Below are positions 61,077 to 64,000 of a stretch of DNA of 64,000 nt, one piece after another (within the stretch, counting starts at the first letter, position 1; each line of letters starts with the position of its first letter). This DNA is from Lysinibacillus_B sp031181585 (GTDB taxonomy: Bacteria; Bacillota; Bacilli; Bacillales_A; Planococcaceae). A program made the translations under genes and the position numbers. Below the pieces are notes generated by a model that was not told the DNA's origin, searched no databases, and was given only the letters and a program-made list of their open reading frames with translations. The stretch covers positions 2,232,001 to 2,296,000 of the forward strand of contig NZ_CP154840.1 of NCBI RefSeq assembly GCF_047301505.1, written 5' to 3'.

Positions 61077-61625
61077 TTATTTCACTCTTTCCATAATGTT
61101 TTGTCTATGTTCGATAGTCAGCAAGACGAGCATAACGATTAATACTACAAGCTCATATCTTCCTGTTAAAAGAATTGTCATGCTATAGGTAAAGAATCCA
61201 AGAATCATGCTGATGGTCAAGCTTTTGGTAAAAGGCAGCGATAGGATGAGGCCTCCTAAAAATGAAAGCAGTAAGAGTGGTGAGAATGTAAGCAAAGCAC
61301 CAATCCCTGTCGCAATTCCTTTGCCTCCTTTAAACCGCAGCCAAAATGGATAAAGATGACCCATGACAACAAATAAAATACCTACTGTAACCCAGAAGTC
61401 ATTGAATCCTAGACAACGTCCAATCAACACAGTGACTATTCCTTTTCCACCATCTCCTAAAACCGTTAAAAAGAATGCTATTTTTCCAAGCGACCGACCT
61501 GCATTACGGGCGCCAAGGTTTCCCGTATTTTCCTGTTGGAGATTGACTCCCTTCCACTTGCCGACAAAATAGGCGGTCATGCAAGTCCCGAGAAGATAAC
61601 TAAATAATAAATAAAAAAATTGCAC
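61077..61625 (-). CDS. PlsY-like acyltransferase paralogue
   Basis: A 182-residue membrane protein with the PlsY fold: motif 1 is NTGNLGARNAGRSLG (Arg in place of the usual Thr in GATN), motif 2 LYPFWLRFKGGKGIATGIGALL, and the end EHRQNIMERVK. About five helices are apparent. A canonical PlsY already exists at 40.7 kb, so this one is likely specialised, perhaps using a different acceptor. It overlaps or abuts the fusion gene, with which it must be translated. Confidence 0.9.
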   Translation of the reverse strand: MQFFYLLFSYLLGTCMTAYFVGKWKGVNLQQENTGNLGARNAGRSLGKIAFFLTVLGDGGKGIVTVLIGRCLGFNDFWVTVGILFVVMGHLYPFWLRFKGGKGIATGIGALLTFSPLLLLSFLGGLILSLPFTKSLTISMILGFFTYSMTILLTGRYELVVLIVMLVLLTIEHRQNIMERVK

Positions 61626-61710
61626 GGCTTCCTCTCCTTTCCTGCTTTACCTATCATTACGTCTTCATTATAAAGGAAGTTCCCTAAAATTTCTGAAGAA
61701 AAAGAAGGTC

Positions 61711-61757
61711 GAAAAGCGGTTGATCAGCAATAATTGATTACTGGCCAACCGCTTCTA
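61711..61757 (-). terminator. Terminator downstream of chrA
   Basis: Stem AAGCGGTTG / CAACCGCTT with inner pairing TGATCA; T-rich on the minus side. Confidence 0.55.
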
Positions 61758-61864
61758 CTATGTTATGAATATTATTTAAAAACCTTTAGTCCGTATAATT
61801 CCAATAGGAAGACAATGGTTGCCTCTAAGTGACTATTTTTATATAACTCTTCTAAGAAATATTA

Positions 61865-63016
61865 TTAATACCAAATAAGACCTATGACAATTCCAAGCAT
61901 GACGATACTCGAAGGCTTCAACTTCCATTTAACTAATAATATGAATAGTAGGATGGCAAACATACCATCCGCTACACCTGAAATGGTATCAGAAACAATC
62001 GGTGTAAAAAACGCGGCCGTTAAGATACCAACTACCGAGGCATTCATTCCGGCAATAGCGCCTCGAAGCTTTGGATGCTCGCTTAAGGAGATCCAAAAAG
62101 GCAGCGCTCCTAAGAGTAACAGAAAAGCCGGAAGGAAAATAGCAAAGGTTGCCCATAAAGCACCTCCTACTCCTCCAATCACCATGCCGATATACGCAGC
62201 AAATGTAAACAACGGGCCAGGTACCGCCTGGGTCGCACCGTAACCAGACAAAAACGATTCCATTGACATAATGCCACTGCTAACAAATTGCGTTTCAAGA
62301 AGCGGCAGCACTACATGTCCGCCTCCAAAGACAAGAGCACCAGCTGTATAAAATTTTTCAAACCAGATAAGAGCTTCTACAGTAAAGTAACGATTCACTA
62401 ATGGCAATGTGATAAGTAATGTAAAGAAAGCAAAAAGTAAAACAGCTCCAGCCTTCTTAGACAACAGTTGTGTTGCAGCAGCTTTTTTTACTGTCCCTTC
62501 AAGTAGGAAATACCCAAAAATCCCCGCAGTGATGATAACTGCTACCTGTGTCCACGGGGTTGCTAACAAGAGAATGACAGAACATGCTGCACCAGCAAGC
62601 AAGTAATGCCGCCAGCCTGTTAACAATTTTTTAGCCATATCAATGATTGCATGGGCTACAATGGCAACCGCAACGAGCTTTAACCCTTGAATCCAACCGG
62701 TCTCAATATCTGTATGTACGTAAAAAGCTGCGAAGAGTATAAGCAGTAAAACCGAAGGCATTGTAAACCCGATAAAGGAAACGATGCTTCCCAGCACCCC
62801 GCCTCGTATTAATCCAATTCCCATACCTACCTGGCTCGATGCAGGACCAGGTAAGAACTGGCTGAGTGCAACCAAGTCGGCATATTCTTCGTCTTTCAAC
62901 CATTGTTTTTGCTTAACATAGGTTTGCTGAAAATAGCCAAGGTGAGCAGTTGGCCCCCCGAATGATGTACATCCCAGTCGAAATGACACTAAGAAAATCT
63001 CTACAAGTATTCGCAT
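61865..63016 (-). CDS. chrA: Chromate transporter ChrA
   Basis: A 383-residue inner-membrane transporter of the CHR family, bidomain form. The N-terminal half has LGCTSFGGPTAHLGYFQQTYVKQKQWLKDEEYADLVALSQFLPGPASSQVGMGIGL. The C-terminal half repeats it as FGGGHVVLPLLETQF and YGATQAVPGPLFTFAAYIG. Such proteins expel chromate. ATG 63016 follows AAGGGGG. It is one of several metal-handling systems here. Confidence 0.94.
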   Translation of the reverse strand: MRILVEIFLVSFRLGCTSFGGPTAHLGYFQQTYVKQKQWLKDEEYADLVALSQFLPGPASSQVGMGIGLIRGGVLGSIVSFIGFTMPSVLLLILFAAFYVHTDIETGWIQGLKLVAVAIVAHAIIDMAKKLLTGWRHYLLAGAACSVILLLATPWTQVAVIITAGIFGYFLLEGTVKKAAATQLLSKKAGAVLLFAFFTLLITLPLVNRYFTVEALIWFEKFYTAGALVFGGGHVVLPLLETQFVSSGIMSMESFLSGYGATQAVPGPLFTFAAYIGMVIGGVGGALWATFAIFLPAFLLLLGALPFWISLSEHPKLRGAIAGMNASVVGILTAAFFTPIVSDTISGVADGMFAILLFILLVKWKLKPSSIVMLGIVIGLIWY

Positions 63017-63310
63017 AATATCCCCCTTTTAATTGAAGAAACCGCCAGGACGCAAAAAAATGAATTTGGTACCTTTGTGCGCTTAATTTTCACAAGCAGC
63101 TTCTTTCCAGCCTGTTAAAAAGCATGGCAATGCCAGATTGACTGACTCCACCATGCTTACAATCACTATATTTTGTTTTAAGATATCAGGCTGGAATAGT
63201 TCTGTAAACCCCATCAAAGCGTTCGCAGAGTACTTTTACAAATCTGCAATAAATCGATTTTAGAGCAGCAAGGGGATGATATACTTGTTAAACTTTTGTA
63301 AATTTGCTCT

Positions 63311-63580
63311 CTACTCTCCTAACTGATCAATATAACGGTATAGGGTTGACTTGCTTATACCAGTTTCATCTTTGATTGCCTGTAATGTATATGCTTTACT
63401 TTGATACATATCAAATGCCTTTTTCAAATTATCATCCGATTTTTTGGGTCTGCCAATTGTTTTCCCCTGTTTTTTCGCATAAGGATGTGTTATCTCATAA
63501 ATTTTCTCAAGCGTAACAGTTCGAAGCTGCTGCTGCATCTCTTTATCGCCTTGAATGGGCCGTTTATATCCGTAAATCAT
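63311..63580 (-). CDS. Truncated serine-recombinase-like protein, helix-turn-helix end
   Basis: An 89-residue protein. The first residues (MIYGYKRPIQGDKEMQQQL) resemble the beginning of a resolvase catalytic domain, but the catalytic serine motif and most of that domain are missing. The end (GKTIGRPKKSDDNLKKAFDMYQSKAYTLQAIKDETGISKSTLYRYIDQL) is the resolvase HTH. An internal deletion is the simplest reading. ATG 63580 follows a weak purine-rich site; 63017-63310 holds no gene. Confidence 0.7.
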   Translation of the reverse strand: MIYGYKRPIQGDKEMQQQLRTVTLEKIYEITHPYAKKQGKTIGRPKKSDDNLKKAFDMYQSKAYTLQAIKDETGISKSTLYRYIDQLGE

Positions 63581-63671
63581 AATTAACCCTAACCTTCCCA
63601 AAAGTATTTCTTTTCAGGAATATTAATAGTACGATAATGAAAGTCGTTTTTGTATCAATACACTTTCGTAA

Positions 63672-63767
63672 AACTATAAAAAAGGAACAATTGTACATGT
63701 AAAAGGATTAAATCCGGCTAGTGAAGAATTATACAATAAACTACTTGGTCTATCCGGCGGTCACTAA
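63672..63767 (+). pseudogene. C-terminal remnant of a SulP-type anion transporter
   Basis: After a stop at 63669-63671 the frame reads GTIVHVKGLNPASEELYNKL then LGLSGGH-stop. This resembles the last residues of a STAS-domain SulP permease, a gene commonly found in front of a universal stress protein gene. Only about 30 codons remain. The family assignment is moderate. Confidence 0.5.
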
Positions 63768-63779
63768 GGAGGAAAAGAG

Positions 63780-64000
63780 ATGTATCACCACATTTTATTG
63801 GCGGCAGATGGCTCAGAAAACGCCATCCGTGCTGCAAAAGAGGCAGTTAAGTTAGCAAGCCTCGTGGAAGGTTCGTTGATTGATATTGTCTATGTAGCGG
63901 ATTTTGAGAAATCAAAACGTGATGTCCTGCATTCATCGTCTCCCGAAAGCTTAGAGCTTGAACGGCGCCGCAAAATAGCTCCAATCGAACAGTTTATAAA
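63780..64000 (+). CDS. Universal stress protein UspA family (cut by the window end)
   Basis: The first 73 codons of a Usp domain: YHHILLAADGSENAIRAAKEAVKLASLVEGSLIDIVYV is the start of the fold, with the ATP-fold DGS. ATG 63780 follows AAGGAGG. It would continue past 64000. The SulP remnant just upstream suggests a former sulP-usp operon. Confidence 0.92.
   Translation, partial: MYHHILLAADGSENAIRAAKEAVKLASLVEGSLIDIVYVADFEKSKRDVLHSSSPESLELERRRKIAPIEQFI

Overview
The window looks like a low-GC Bacillota chromosome of the Planococcaceae type (Solibacillus/Lysinibacillus/Rummeliibacillus-like). The grounds are AT-rich codon use, strong GGAGG ribosome binding sites, two secreted proteins with S-layer homology (SLH) repeats, B. 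subtilis-like neighbourhoods (parE-parC next to plsY and yneR; arsR-arsB-arsC), Gram-positive TPP and SAM-I riboswitches, and MarR, MerR and ArsR regulators. The genus is inferred from style, not from a marker gene. No rRNA, tRNA or CRISPR array was seen.

Layout. 0.2-6.9 kb: an SLH-anchored hydrolase, guanine deaminase, a CorC/HlyC-type membrane protein with an unusual start region, an Spx-like protein without its CXXC motif, a MarR-paiA pair and an ElaA-like acetyltransferase. 6.9-14.4 kb is a decayed accessory region: a dead cadC-cadA cadmium operon whose operators are still intact, an inverted second relic of the same operon, a glucarate dehydratase relic and an integrase tail. Intact passengers here are a CzcO-like flavoprotein, an orphan polymorphic-toxin tip with a likely immunity gene, and a secreted protein. 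14.4-20.2 kb holds a complete fructose phosphotransferase system (PTS): fruR-fruK-fruA diverging from ptsH-ptsI. 20.2-22.9 kb has two more relics, an MFS exporter and an IS110 scrap. 22.9-24.1 kb has an SDR gene behind two tandem TPP riboswitches.

24.7-28.8 kb is an arsenic operon (arsR, arsB, arsC, a Cys-rich flavoprotein, an arsN-like acetyltransferase) that appears to be decaying: the acetyltransferase is broken, the flavoprotein has one in-frame stop, and arsC appears to start at AUA. 28.9-35.5 kb: an FMN alpha-hydroxyacid oxidase, serine acetyltransferase, a nitronate monooxygenase, a degraded actP copy and the intact yjcH-actP acetate uptake operon with a CcpA-type site in its promoter. 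35.7-41.8 kb: topoisomerase IV, plsY and yneR. 41.8-51.2 kb: a chemoreceptor, two stress-type SDRs, a dicarboxylate/glutamate symporter, a YczE-like protein and an SLH-CAP protein. 52.5-53.7 kb: metA under a SAM-I riboswitch. 56.4-58.5 kb: a MerR regulator with two matching 19-bp-spacer operators, one for an SDR and one for a cupin. 58.7-61.6 kb: a tight operon of a PlsY paralogue, a GNAT/PLP-aminotransferase fusion and a patatin-like lipase, the best candidate for an undescribed pathway. 61.9-64 kb: chromate transporter, a serine-recombinase remnant, a SulP tail and the start of a universal stress protein.

Themes: metal and metalloid handling recurs (cad relic, ars, chr, corC), and pseudogenes are unusually frequent, many with their control elements still recognisable.
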